In this document: positions 35,242 through 43,009 of the stretch, piece after piece | Layout of the letters: every line of letters begins with the position of its first letter | Position numbering within the stretch: position 1 is the first letter of the stretch | From: an uncultured Desulfovibrio sp. | Lineage (GTDB): Bacteria; Desulfobacterota; Desulfovibrionia; Desulfovibrionales; Desulfovibrionaceae | Direction of reading: 5' to 3' | Length of the DNA stretch: 64,000 bases | NCBI RefSeq assembly: GCF_902477725.1 | Contig: NZ_CABSIF010000002.1 | Location: forward strand, 62,001-126,000 | Made by a program: the position numbers and the translations under genes | Notes under the pieces: model-generated | Told to the model about the DNA's origin: nothing | Databases searched by the model: none | The model's input: the letters and a program-made list of their open reading frames with translations, nothing else

Positions 35242-35253
35242 AACAGTACTGTT
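35242..35253. promoter_or_regulatory. Perfect 12-base palindrome over the RRM gene -10 box
   Basis: AACAGTACTGTT is fully self-complementary and covers the -10 element TACTGT of the minus-strand promoter. It has operator shape; the binding protein is unknown. Confidence 0.45.
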
Positions 35254-35271
35254 AAGCAAAAAAATCGTCAA
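35243..35271 (-). promoter_or_regulatory. Sigma-70-type promoter for the RRM gene
   Basis: On the minus strand TTGACG (35266-35271) and TACTGT (35243-35248) are 17 bases apart with an A/T-rich spacer. It leaves a leader of about 90-95 bases before the ATG. Gap 35144-35456 otherwise holds only the terminator at 35420. Confidence 0.5.
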
Positions 35272-35419
35272 GTATTATCTGCATTGGCTTCAAAAATGAT
35301 TGCCAAACGATAAAAACAGACTGAACTGCTCCGCATTAGGTGGTATTTTTACATTCCTGTTCGTGCATTATTCTGCTATTAGCTGATTACGCACTCAATA
35401 ACGCATTAATCTAAACTGT

Positions 35420-35445
35420 AAAAGGCCGGTTTAACCGGCCTTTTT
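35420..35445. terminator. Intrinsic terminator after the Lys/Ala-rich exported protein
   Basis: A GGCCGGTT/AACCGGCC inverted repeat with an A run on one side and a T run on the other, 12 bases after the stop of the minus-strand gene. It can work in both directions. Confidence 0.85.
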
Positions 35446-35456
35446 GACAGCAAGAA

Positions 35457-35693
35457 TTAGATTGCCTGCGTCTTTTTCTTTGCAGGAGATTTCTTTGCCT
35501 TGGCGGGAGCCTTGGCAGAAACTTTTTTTGCTTTGGCGGGAGCCTTCGCCTTGCTGGCCTTGCTGGCTTTGGGTGCATTGGTTCCACTTGCAACAGTTGC
35601 CGGAGCGGTGTTAGCGGCGTTGGCTTCAGTGCTGAAGAGGCAGGGAGCGGTCATCAGCGAAAGGGCCACGGCAGCCATAAGGAGCTTTTTCAT
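35457..35693 (-). CDS. Exported Lys/Ala-rich protein with histone-H1-like tail
   Basis: A 78-residue protein. Residues 1-26 are a signal peptide (MKKLLMAAVALSLM, cleavage after ANA). The mature part begins with Thr/Ala/Ser-rich sequence and ends in repeated KAPAKAKK/KSPAKKK units like the C-terminal tails of histone H1 and of bacterial H1-like proteins. Having both a signal peptide and such a tail is unusual; the mature 52-residue peptide would be strongly basic in the periplasm or outside. I do not know its function. Confidence 0.7.
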   Translation of the reverse strand: MKKLLMAAVALSLMTAPCLFSTEANAANTAPATVASGTNAPKASKASKAKAPAKAKKVSAKAPAKAKKSPAKKKTQAI

Positions 35694-35868
35694 GTTCGTA
35701 TCCGTTTCTTCTGGTTATGCCACATCTACAACAATATGGCTGTACGTCTATGGCATGAGCGGACGGCGGACGCAATAACAAATTTGATCCTACGGAACCG
35801 GGCATTTGCGGGCATTTTTTATAGCCTGTCCTTCATGGCGGCTGGGGGTTTGCTGCATCTGGCCCATG

Positions 35869-35898
35869 TTGACAAAAATATGGGGCAAATGCTCTAAG
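35869..35898 (+). promoter_or_regulatory. Possible promoter for the zinc-ribbon gene
   Basis: TTGACA (35869-35874) and TCTAAG (35893-35898) are separated by 18 bases, about 150 bases before the ATG. The 358-base gap 35694-36051 holds nothing else recognisable besides a short direct repeat of CGGGCATTT. Confidence 0.35.
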
Positions 35899-36051
35899 GA
35901 TAAGCTACGCTACGCCACCGGATTTTGCGGGCGTCTGCGGCTTGCCCAAGTTTCATGACCAATGGCCCTGCTGGGGGATAAAAGCAGTCTTACGGCACCA
36001 GCCTCAGCCCGGCCAGTACTTCAAACAATACTTCTAACACAAAGAATCGCC

Positions 36052-36255
36052 ATGGCTTTTTTTGCACCCCGTGATGTCAAGACTACGCTTGTATGCCCGA
36101 CCTGCGGCGCGCCCCTGCATATCGCCCGCACCTGCCACGAGGTCTATATGCACTGCCCGGCCTGCAAGGCCCAGTTTCCGCTCCAGGACTACATCCGTCA
36201 GGCGGACGAAGCCATGGAGCATTTTCTGGAAAACGTCTACTGCAACCGCATCTAG
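36052..36255 (+). CDS. Small zinc-ribbon protein
   Basis: A 67-residue protein with two CxxC pairs, Cys15/Cys18 (CPTCGAP) and Cys35/Cys38 (CPACKAQFP), spaced as in a zinc ribbon. An acidic helix-like C-terminus follows (DYIRQADEAMEHFLENVY). I use the ATG at 36052 because the zinc ribbon then starts near the N-terminus; the frame is open 30 codons further. A weak AAAGAA lies upstream. The function is unknown; a nucleic-acid or protein-binding role would be typical. Confidence 0.65.
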   Translation: MAFFAPRDVKTTLVCPTCGAPLHIARTCHEVYMHCPACKAQFPLQDYIRQADEAMEHFLENVYCNRI

Positions 36256-36294
36256 CGTTATCCCCATCATGCATGCCAACGGGCTACCAGCCGT

Positions 36295-37737
36295 TTAATC
36301 CGTGACGGGCGCAACTGCCTGAGCGGCAGTGCTGCGGGTCAGTTCTCTGGCAGCCGCCATGCCGCTGGCCCACGCCCAATGCAGATTGTAGCCGCCCAGC
36401 AGGCCTGTAACGTCCAGCAGTTCGCCCACCACAAACAGATTTTTTTGCAGCAGGCTGCGCATGGTCTTGGGGTCTACTTCGTCGGTATTTACACCGCCGG
36501 AGCAGGCCTCTGCCTTTTTGAGTCCCGCTGTGGCTTGCGGCGTCATCGCGTGCCGTTGCACAGCTTCCACAATCGCCACGCGGGCCGCGCGCGGAAGTTC
36601 CGCCACCTTGCGTCTTGCGGTTTCCTCCGGCAAAAGGGCGTCCACAAGCCTTTGGGGCAGAAGCCGTGCCAGTAGCGCGCGCGGGGTCTGTTTGCCAGCC
36701 TGCGGCGCATTCATAAGCGCGGCAACATCCTGCTCCGGCAAAAAATTCAGCGTGATTGCAGCACATTCAGCCCAATAGAGGGATGCTTTGAGGGCTGCTG
36801 GCCCGCTGAGTCCCTCGTGGGTAAAGAGCAGATCGTCCTCCCAGTGGTGTTGCGCAAGCGTAACGCCCACAGGCAGGCTGATGCCCGTCAGGCCGAGCAG
36901 GGGCGAACCCGAATTAAGGCGCAGGGGCGTGAGCACTGCGCGTGGCACAACAATGCTGTGCCCGAGTTCTTCCGCCAGCCGATAGCCGGCGCCGCTGCCC
37001 CCAGCCTGCGGCCATGCCGGGCTGCCCAGCGCCAGCACCAGAGCCTTGCCGCGCCACAAGCCGCCCTCGGTCTGCACAGAAAAGCCATCCCCCTGCGCCT
37101 CTACCGCTGTTACTGTGGTGCCGCAGGCAATAATGCAGCCGTGTTTGCGGCAATCATCCGTCAGCTCCCTGACCAGCCGCTGCGCGGAAACAGTCAGAAA
37201 AAGCTGTCCGTGGGTGCGCTCCTCAAAGGGCAGGTTCCATTCCTGCACAAGGCGCAGCATGTGCTCCGGCGTAAAGCCCTTGAGGGCTGGGGCGCAAAAT
37301 GCATTGCCTCTGCTTCCGTCACAGCGGTAGTCCTTGGGGCTGACTGCACGGTTGGTAAAGTTTGCCTTGCCGCCGCCGCTCACGGCCAGTTTGCGCCCGG
37401 GCACAGACCCACGCTCAAGTAATACAACGCTCAGGCCTTTTGACGCCGCCTCGCGGGCGCACATAAGCCCCGCAGCCCCAGCGCCCAGAATCAGCACATC
37501 GGCCACATCCGGGCAGCGTGTCCCGCCGCCTTGCACTGACTGTGTGTTCCTTCTTTTTGGTGGCGAGGGTTGCGCAGAATCCCTGTCCGCGGGGGTGCCT
37601 GGCAACGCATTTTCAGAAGGTGCCGCAGGCGCAGCGGGTTCGGCCTTGGGGACGGGTGTTTGCTGGGTAAAGGCCTGACGTGCCGGATTTGACAGAATTT
37701 TGCGCGTGGCGCTATTTTGGGGAGCTTTGTTGTGCAT
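36295..37737 (-). CDS. HI0933/YhiN-family flavoprotein (NAD(P)/FAD-dependent oxidoreductase)
   Basis: A protein of up to 480 residues. The FAD-binding dinucleotide fold begins at about residue 80 (DVLILGAGAAGLMCA), followed by PGRKLAVSGGGKANFTNR, the hallmark of the HI0933 family, and LALGSPAWPQAGGSGAGY. The C-terminus has the family end LLDVTGLLGGYNLHWAWASG. The reaction of this family is not established. The first roughly 75 residues are Pro/Ala-rich, unlike relatives, which normally begin right at the FAD motif. The true start may therefore be downstream of the ATG at 37737. Confidence 0.82.
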   Translation of the reverse strand: MHNKAPQNSATRKILSNPARQAFTQQTPVPKAEPAAPAAPSENALPGTPADRDSAQPSPPKRRNTQSVQGGGTRCPDVADVLILGAGAAGLMCAREAASKGLSVVLLERGSVPGRKLAVSGGGKANFTNRAVSPKDYRCDGSRGNAFCAPALKGFTPEHMLRLVQEWNLPFEERTHGQLFLTVSAQRLVRELTDDCRKHGCIIACGTTVTAVEAQGDGFSVQTEGGLWRGKALVLALGSPAWPQAGGSGAGYRLAEELGHSIVVPRAVLTPLRLNSGSPLLGLTGISLPVGVTLAQHHWEDDLLFTHEGLSGPAALKASLYWAECAAITLNFLPEQDVAALMNAPQAGKQTPRALLARLLPQRLVDALLPEETARRKVAELPRAARVAIVEAVQRHAMTPQATAGLKKAEACSGGVNTDEVDPKTMRSLLQKNLFVVGELLDVTGLLGGYNLHWAWASGMAAARELTRSTAAQAVAPVTD

Positions 37738-37847
37738 GCGGCGAAGGTATACGAGGCTTTGGCGGCTGCCAAGCCCTGTGTGCCGTCAAACCGCCATTGT
37801 CTGAATCTACCAGCGCGGCTTCGCCGCCATTTTTTACCGGGATTGCC

Positions 37848-38849
37848 ATGCCAGTTCTTGCTTCATCCTACGTTGCGCCGTGGTTTGTGCGCAACGGTCA
37901 CGCCAACACCATGTGGCCCGTGCTCTTTCGTGAAAAGCCGCAAGTGTCGCCCTCTGTGCGCCGGGTGCGCCTAGAAACGCCCGATGGCGACTTTCTTGAT
38001 GTGGATCAGCATCCCTCACTCGGAAAAGACAGGGCGGAGCGCCCTTTTGGGCAGGGCAGGGGCATAGCTGTTATTTCGCACGGGCTGGAGGGCAACAGCC
38101 GCCGCAAGTATGTACTGGGCATGTCCAATGCCCTGCGGGCCGAAGGCTTTGACGTGCTGGCCTGGAACATGCGCTCCTGCTCGGGCGAGAGTAACCGCAC
38201 TGCGCGCCTGTATCACATGGGCGAGATTGAAGATCTGGGAACTGTATCGCGCTTTGCCGAGCAATTTGACCGCCCCCTGCTGTTGGCTGGCTTCAGCATG
38301 GGTGGCAACCAGATTTGCCGTTATCTGGGCCGGGGGCCGGTTTCGCCGCTGGTGCGGGCAGCTGTAGTCGTGTCTGTGCCGTGCGATCTTTCCGCCGCTG
38401 CACCGATCATGGATGGCCCTGCCTGCCGTATTTACATGAGCTATTTTTTGCGAACCCTACGTAGAAAAGTGCGCGAAAAGGCCGAGCGCTTTCCTTCCTA
38501 TCCTTCCGTTGAAGGCGTGGAAAAAATCCACACTTTTGCTGAGTTTGACGAGCGTTTTACCGCGCCTGCCTTTGGTTTTGCATCAGCCAAAGATTATTGG
38601 GAAAAGAACACGGTTTTGCCCGACCTGCCCTGCATAAACGTGCCGACCCTGCTGCTTATGGCAGCGGACGACCCTTTTTGTGCGCCTTCGTGCTATCCGT
38701 GGCGGACGGCGGAGCAGAGCGCGCACCTGCATCTGGAGGTTGCCCCGCATGGCGGGCATGTGGGTTTTGTGCAACAGAAGCAGGAATACTACAGTGAGCA
38801 ACGCGCGCGCGAATTTGTGCGGCAGTTGACAGGGCGCGGTGTTTTTTAG
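37848..38849 (+). CDS. YheT-type alpha/beta hydrolase
   Basis: A 333-residue hydrolase of the YheT/EMB8 group. It has VAPWFVRNGHANTMWP, a strand-turn VISHGLEGNSRRKYVLG, and the nucleophile elbow GFSMGG in place of the usual GFSLGG; the catalytic His is in VAPHGGHVGF and an Asp in LLLMAADDPF. Substrates of this family are largely unknown (lipid or ester hydrolysis is often assumed). The start at 37848 is favoured because similarity begins there; a longer frame overlaps the divergent flavoprotein gene. Confidence 0.85.
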   Translation: MPVLASSYVAPWFVRNGHANTMWPVLFREKPQVSPSVRRVRLETPDGDFLDVDQHPSLGKDRAERPFGQGRGIAVISHGLEGNSRRKYVLGMSNALRAEGFDVLAWNMRSCSGESNRTARLYHMGEIEDLGTVSRFAEQFDRPLLLAGFSMGGNQICRYLGRGPVSPLVRAAVVVSVPCDLSAAAPIMDGPACRIYMSYFLRTLRRKVREKAERFPSYPSVEGVEKIHTFAEFDERFTAPAFGFASAKDYWEKNTVLPDLPCINVPTLLLMAADDPFCAPSCYPWRTAEQSAHLHLEVAPHGGHVGFVQQKQEYYSEQRAREFVRQLTGRGVF

Positions 38850-38870
38850 GCGCTTGGCATTGCGACCGGG

Positions 38871-38894
38871 CGCAACAACAGAGGGCTTGTTGCG
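38871..38894. repeat. Inverted repeat between convergent genes
   Basis: CGCAACAA (38871-38878) and TTGTTGCG (38887-38894) form an 8-base stem in the 65-base gap between the ends of the hydrolase and hrpB genes. No T run follows, so it is at best a weak terminator. Confidence 0.35.
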
Positions 38895-38914
38895 ATGAAA
38901 GTTTTGCGGGCGCG

Positions 38915-41701
38915 TCAGCTTTTTTGCCGCTCGGCAAGCCGCTTCTTGGTCAGAACCGTGGCCACGGCGTTAACCGGGTCTTCCGGCCAGGGATGCTTGG
39001 GGTAGCGGCCACGCATTTCTGCGCGCACTGCGGGGTAGCCGTTGCGCCAAAAATGGGCCAGATCGCGCGTGACCTGCAAGGGGCGGCCTGCGGGCGAATT
39101 GAGGCGCAGCACCAGAGCTACGCGCCCATCAGCTATGCGCGGCGTGTCCACGCAGCCGAATAATTCCTGCAACTTGGCGGCCAGCCAGGGGCCTCCGTCT
39201 TCACCATACACAATGGGGCGCATGGCCCCTGACGGTACCTGCCATTCCGTGGGGGCTTGCCGTTCAAGTATCCGGTGAAGATTCCCCGGCAGCAGACGGC
39301 GCAGGGCATCCAGCAATTGCTCCGGCCCGAGCGCCGCCAGCGAATTGGCGCGCCCCTGTTTGCCTTGCCCGGCTGACCTTTCGAGCGCCTGCTGCAAGGC
39401 TGGTGCAAGCCAGTCATTGAGAGTCGCCAGCAGCGCGGCATCAGAAACATCGGGCCACGCCTCGCCCTCCAGCTCGCGCAGCAGGCTTACCCGCGCGCAC
39501 CACTGCTTTGCGGCATCATCCCACGGCAGACATTCCAGCCCCTTGTTCTGCACATGGGCGCACAGGGCAGCCGCGCATTGATCGGGTAGAGGCCGGGGCA
39601 GGGGGGCATCTTCCAGAACAAGAGATCCCAGCACTCGCTGCCGCCGGGCGCTGACCAGCCCGGCATCCGAAACAGTGAGCTTGTCTTCGTTGCAAATGTC
39701 TGCGCTGGAAAGCGCTGCAAGATCCTCGGGCGAAAGGGCGGCGGCAAGGCGGATGCGCCCGCGCGGCGCTGCGCCGTCAACTTCTGCAATGGCCAGAAAG
39801 GGCAGCCGCGCCAAGGGATCATCGCTGGCTATCTGGGCGGCCCTTCCGCTGCGCAGGAGATAGGGCGTCATGGGGGTCACCCCTCCCGCAAAATTCCCCT
39901 TGCCGCTGTTCTGTGGCTGACCGTCTGTCTGCCGCATGGCGACCTGTTCCGGCCACGCCACCGCCAGCAGTTGCCCAAGGCTTGCGGCCTGAGCGAGAGC
40001 TGCGGAAAAAATGTTGCCCGTTTTGTTGGATTGCCCCTGTGCCGCAGGCCGGGAACCTTTCTCCTCATGCCGATCAATCTGACGTATGAGCCGTTGCGCA
40101 AGGCGGCGCACACGCTCACGGGCGGCATCCGTATTCTTGCCCGCAACGCCATCGCGGCACAGCCAGTCGAGGCGGCGCAGCACATCGCATCCCGCGCCCG
40201 TGGCAGGCATGCCGCCCTTGCTTTTGCCAGTGGTAAAGGCCAGAGGGTCACGTTCCTCCAGCAGGGCGGAGATACAGGCTGCCAATGCGGCAAGGGATTT
40301 GTCTCGCCCCCACAGCAGCAGGCGCGCCGTGCGCGGCGCAAGGGGCAATGCGGCCATGCTGCGGCCCAAAGCCGTTGGCCGCATCTGGGCATCCACCGCG
40401 CCCAATGCCAGAAGGTTCTGTCTGGCGACAGCCAGATGGGCGGGGGGCGGCGTGTCGAGCCATGCGAGCGAGGCCGGATCGGTCACGCCCCAAACCGCCA
40501 GTTGCAAGGCGAGCCCGGTGAGGTCTGCATCAAGAATTTCAGCGCGGATGTGCGGGCGCATGCCGTTTTCCTGCTCTTTTGCCCAAAGGCGGCAACAGAT
40601 GCCAGATTCAATGCGTCCTGCACGTCCGGCCCGCTGGGTAGCGCCCGCCAGCGACACGCGCTCAGTCACAAGGCGAGTGAGGCCGCAGGCCGGGTCAAAG
40701 CGCGTCAGGCGCGCAAGGCCGCTGTCCACCACGAGCCTCACACCCTCAATGGTCAGCGAGGTTTCGGCAATGGACGTGGCAAGCACCACCTTGCGTTGCC
40801 CCCGCGGAGCTGGCGCAATGGCCGCATCCTGTTCTCTGGCGCTAAGATTGCCATAGAGCGGGCACAGGGCCACATCCGCAGGTAATGCGCCCTCAAGCAG
40901 GCTGGCAAGATGGCGGATTTCGCCCGCGCCGGGCAAAAAAGCCAGCAGACTGCCCTGTTCCGTACGCAGCAGATGCAAAATGACATCAGCCATGTGCCGC
41001 CACAGCAGTGGCCCTGCCCCGGCAGCAGACAGAGGGCCGCCGCCCACAATCTGCCCCGCGCGGATTTTGGGCGGCAGGTGCCGCATCTGCACGGGAAAGG
41101 TCTTGCCTTCGCACACAACAAAAGGGCAGCCTCCCATGAGTGTTGCAACGGCCTGCACATCCAGCGTGGCGGACATGACGATCAGCCGCAGGTCGGGGCG
41201 CAATGCAGCCTGGCTCTCAAGGCAGAGGGCAACCCCGGTATCGGCAGTGAGCGAGCGCTCATGAAATTCGTCAAAAATCACACAGGCTATATCCGGCAGC
41301 TCGGGATCATCCTGCAACATACGCGTGAGCACGCCCTCGGTGACAACCTCCACGCAGGTGCGGCTGCTGACGCGGCTTTCGTCACGCATGCGGTAGCCCA
41401 CCGTGCCGCCCGGTTGCTCACCCCGCAGGGCCGCCATGTAGCGTGCCAGCGCGCGGGCCGCCACGCGCCGTGGTTCAAGCAGAAGAATACGGCGGCTTTC
41501 AAGCCAGGGCTGCCCCATAAGCCAGAGGGGAACACGACTGCTCTTGCCCGCTCCGGGCAGGGCGCTGAGCACCAGATTGCGGCCCTGAGCCAGAGATTCC
41601 AGAACTTCTGCGCGCGAAGCGTCGAGTGGGCACTGTGGCAGGGCCGGGCAGCGGGCAAGGGTACTTGAGGGGGCGGCAATGCGTATCGGCGAATCGGTCA
41701 T
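38915..41701 (-). CDS. hrpB: ATP-dependent helicase HrpB
   Basis: A 928-residue DEAH/RHA-type helicase. Motif I is PGAGKSSRVPLW (about residues 31-42), motif II is DEFHERS, motif III MSATLD, and motif VI TQRAGRAGR. The C-terminal HrpB domain includes NSPAGRPLQVTRDLAHFW and RGRYPKHPWPEDP. Its cellular RNA target is not well defined. The ATG at 41701 is chosen (MTDSPIRIAAP); upstream in-frame ATGs at 41716 and 41815 cannot be excluded. It is divergent from the sigma-54 activator gene. Confidence 0.93.
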   Translation of the reverse strand: MTDSPIRIAAPSSTLARCPALPQCPLDASRAEVLESLAQGRNLVLSALPGAGKSSRVPLWLMGQPWLESRRILLLEPRRVAARALARYMAALRGEQPGGTVGYRMRDESRVSSRTCVEVVTEGVLTRMLQDDPELPDIACVIFDEFHERSLTADTGVALCLESQAALRPDLRLIVMSATLDVQAVATLMGGCPFVVCEGKTFPVQMRHLPPKIRAGQIVGGGPLSAAGAGPLLWRHMADVILHLLRTEQGSLLAFLPGAGEIRHLASLLEGALPADVALCPLYGNLSAREQDAAIAPAPRGQRKVVLATSIAETSLTIEGVRLVVDSGLARLTRFDPACGLTRLVTERVSLAGATQRAGRAGRIESGICCRLWAKEQENGMRPHIRAEILDADLTGLALQLAVWGVTDPASLAWLDTPPPAHLAVARQNLLALGAVDAQMRPTALGRSMAALPLAPRTARLLLWGRDKSLAALAACISALLEERDPLAFTTGKSKGGMPATGAGCDVLRRLDWLCRDGVAGKNTDAARERVRRLAQRLIRQIDRHEEKGSRPAAQGQSNKTGNIFSAALAQAASLGQLLAVAWPEQVAMRQTDGQPQNSGKGNFAGGVTPMTPYLLRSGRAAQIASDDPLARLPFLAIAEVDGAAPRGRIRLAAALSPEDLAALSSADICNEDKLTVSDAGLVSARRQRVLGSLVLEDAPLPRPLPDQCAAALCAHVQNKGLECLPWDDAAKQWCARVSLLRELEGEAWPDVSDAALLATLNDWLAPALQQALERSAGQGKQGRANSLAALGPEQLLDALRRLLPGNLHRILERQAPTEWQVPSGAMRPIVYGEDGGPWLAAKLQELFGCVDTPRIADGRVALVLRLNSPAGRPLQVTRDLAHFWRNGYPAVRAEMRGRYPKHPWPEDPVNAVATVLTKKRLAERQKS

Positions 41702-41768
41702 GGCTAAATGCGGCATAGCTGAGGGTAAATGCAGTAGAATAGGCGCATTTTTACTGGTAATCCAATGC

Positions 41769-41786
41769 GTGTCAGTGTATTGACAC
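41769..41786. promoter_or_regulatory. Inverted repeat upstream of the sigma-54 activator gene
   Basis: GTGTCA (41769-41774) is inverted as TGACAC (41781-41786) with a 6-base centre. It sits directly before the AGGAAAGG ribosome-binding site of the activator gene and within the 95-base divergent region with hrpB, as an operator would. Confidence 0.4.
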
Positions 41787-41796
41787 AGGAAAGGAT

Positions 41797-42936
41797 ATGC
41801 ACGCGGAGAATGCACACATGGAGTTGAATACCAGCGGCATTATCGGCCAGAGCACCAGCCTCGCCGAAGTCTTCAAGGTTCTCGGCAAGGTTGCGCCCAC
41901 GGACAGCACTGTGCTTGTAACTGGTGAATCGGGAACTGGCAAGGAATTGCTGGTTCGCGCGCTTCACGCCAACAGCCGCAGGGCTGACAAGCCCTTTGTA
42001 CCCATCAACTGCGGGGCCATCCCTAAAGAGTTGCTTGAAAGCGAACTTTTCGGTCACGAAAAGGGCGCCTTTACGCACGCCATCCGTTCGCGGCAAGGCC
42101 GTTTTGAAATGGCTGACGGCGGCACCATCTTTCTGGATGAAATCGGCGAAATGGAGTTGAGCCTTCAGGTCAAGATTCTGCGTGTGCTGCAAGAAAAGGA
42201 AATCGAGCGCGTGGGCGGCACCGGCTGCAAAAAGGTGGATGTGCGCATTGTGGCCGCCACCAACCGCGATCTTGAGGTGGAAGTTGCCGCCGGGCGCTTC
42301 CGCGAGGATCTGTACTATCGTCTGAACGTCATTCCCCTGCATTTGCCTCCGCTGCGCCAGCGCGGCAACGATGTGCTGCTGCTTGCGCGCTATTTTCTCA
42401 ACCATTTCTGCACCAAAAAAGCGCGCGATCCCATGCTGCTTGATGAAACAACGCAGCGTATCCTGGCGGCCTACAATTGGCCCGGCAACGTGCGCGAGCT
42501 TGAAAACTTCATGGAGCGCCTGAGCATCCTTGTGGATGCCAATACGGTGTGCATGGATGATCTGCCGCGCAAGATTCTGGCTCAGGTGGGTGATGTGTCG
42601 CTGCTGCCCCCGGTGGTGGAGGATGCCCCTGCGTGCGAGCCCGAGGCGGAGCTTCTCGCCGAACCCATCGCTGATAACGGTGTGGAGCAGGCACCCGCCC
42701 CAGTGCCGCAGGCTGAAGCCGCAATGCCCGTTGCAGCCAACGGAGCTTTCGTGTGGCCCAACTTGGGCGTTTTGACGGCTCAGGGGCAGAACCTCAAAGA
42801 TTTTCTTGATGCTGTGGAAAGCCGCCTTATTGATGAAGCCCTGACCAAGGCAGAGGGCGTGAAAAATCAGGCCGCCGAGCTTTTGGGCATCAAGCGGACA
42901 ACGCTTATTGAAAAGCTCAAGAAACGCAGTATGTAG
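41797..42936 (+). CDS. Sigma-54-dependent activator without receiver domain
   Basis: A 379-residue AAA+ bacterial enhancer-binding protein. The AAA+ domain starts almost at the N-terminus (IIGQSTSLAEV) with Walker A GESGTGKE (about 49-56), Walker B GGTIFLDEIGE and the arginine-finger region REDLYYRLNVIPLHLPPLR. The sigma-54 contact loop reads GAFTHA instead of GAFTGA. A Pro/Ala-rich linker leads to a Fis-type helix-turn-helix at the C-terminus (NQAAELLGIKRTTLIEKLKK). It has no N-terminal receiver, GAF or PAS domain, so activity must be set by expression or a partner. AGGAAAGG lies right before the ATG. The TPR gene follows. Confidence 0.88.
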   Translation: MHAENAHMELNTSGIIGQSTSLAEVFKVLGKVAPTDSTVLVTGESGTGKELLVRALHANSRRADKPFVPINCGAIPKELLESELFGHEKGAFTHAIRSRQGRFEMADGGTIFLDEIGEMELSLQVKILRVLQEKEIERVGGTGCKKVDVRIVAATNRDLEVEVAAGRFREDLYYRLNVIPLHLPPLRQRGNDVLLLARYFLNHFCTKKARDPMLLDETTQRILAAYNWPGNVRELENFMERLSILVDANTVCMDDLPRKILAQVGDVSLLPPVVEDAPACEPEAELLAEPIADNGVEQAPAPVPQAEAAMPVAANGAFVWPNLGVLTAQGQNLKDFLDAVESRLIDEALTKAEGVKNQAAELLGIKRTTLIEKLKKRSM

Positions 42937-43009
42937 CGGCATAAAATTTGCATAAAATTTGCGTTGGATTTTGCGGCTCAGACGCCACGACACATCCTGC
43001 GAAGTGCAA

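Noticed and set aside
35242..35253. Reading the palindrome as a LexA box
   Set aside because: It contains ACAGTACTGT but lacks the E. coli CTGT-N8-ACAG form and the Gram-positive GAAC-N4-GTTC form, and the gene is not an SOS gene. Kept only as an unknown operator.
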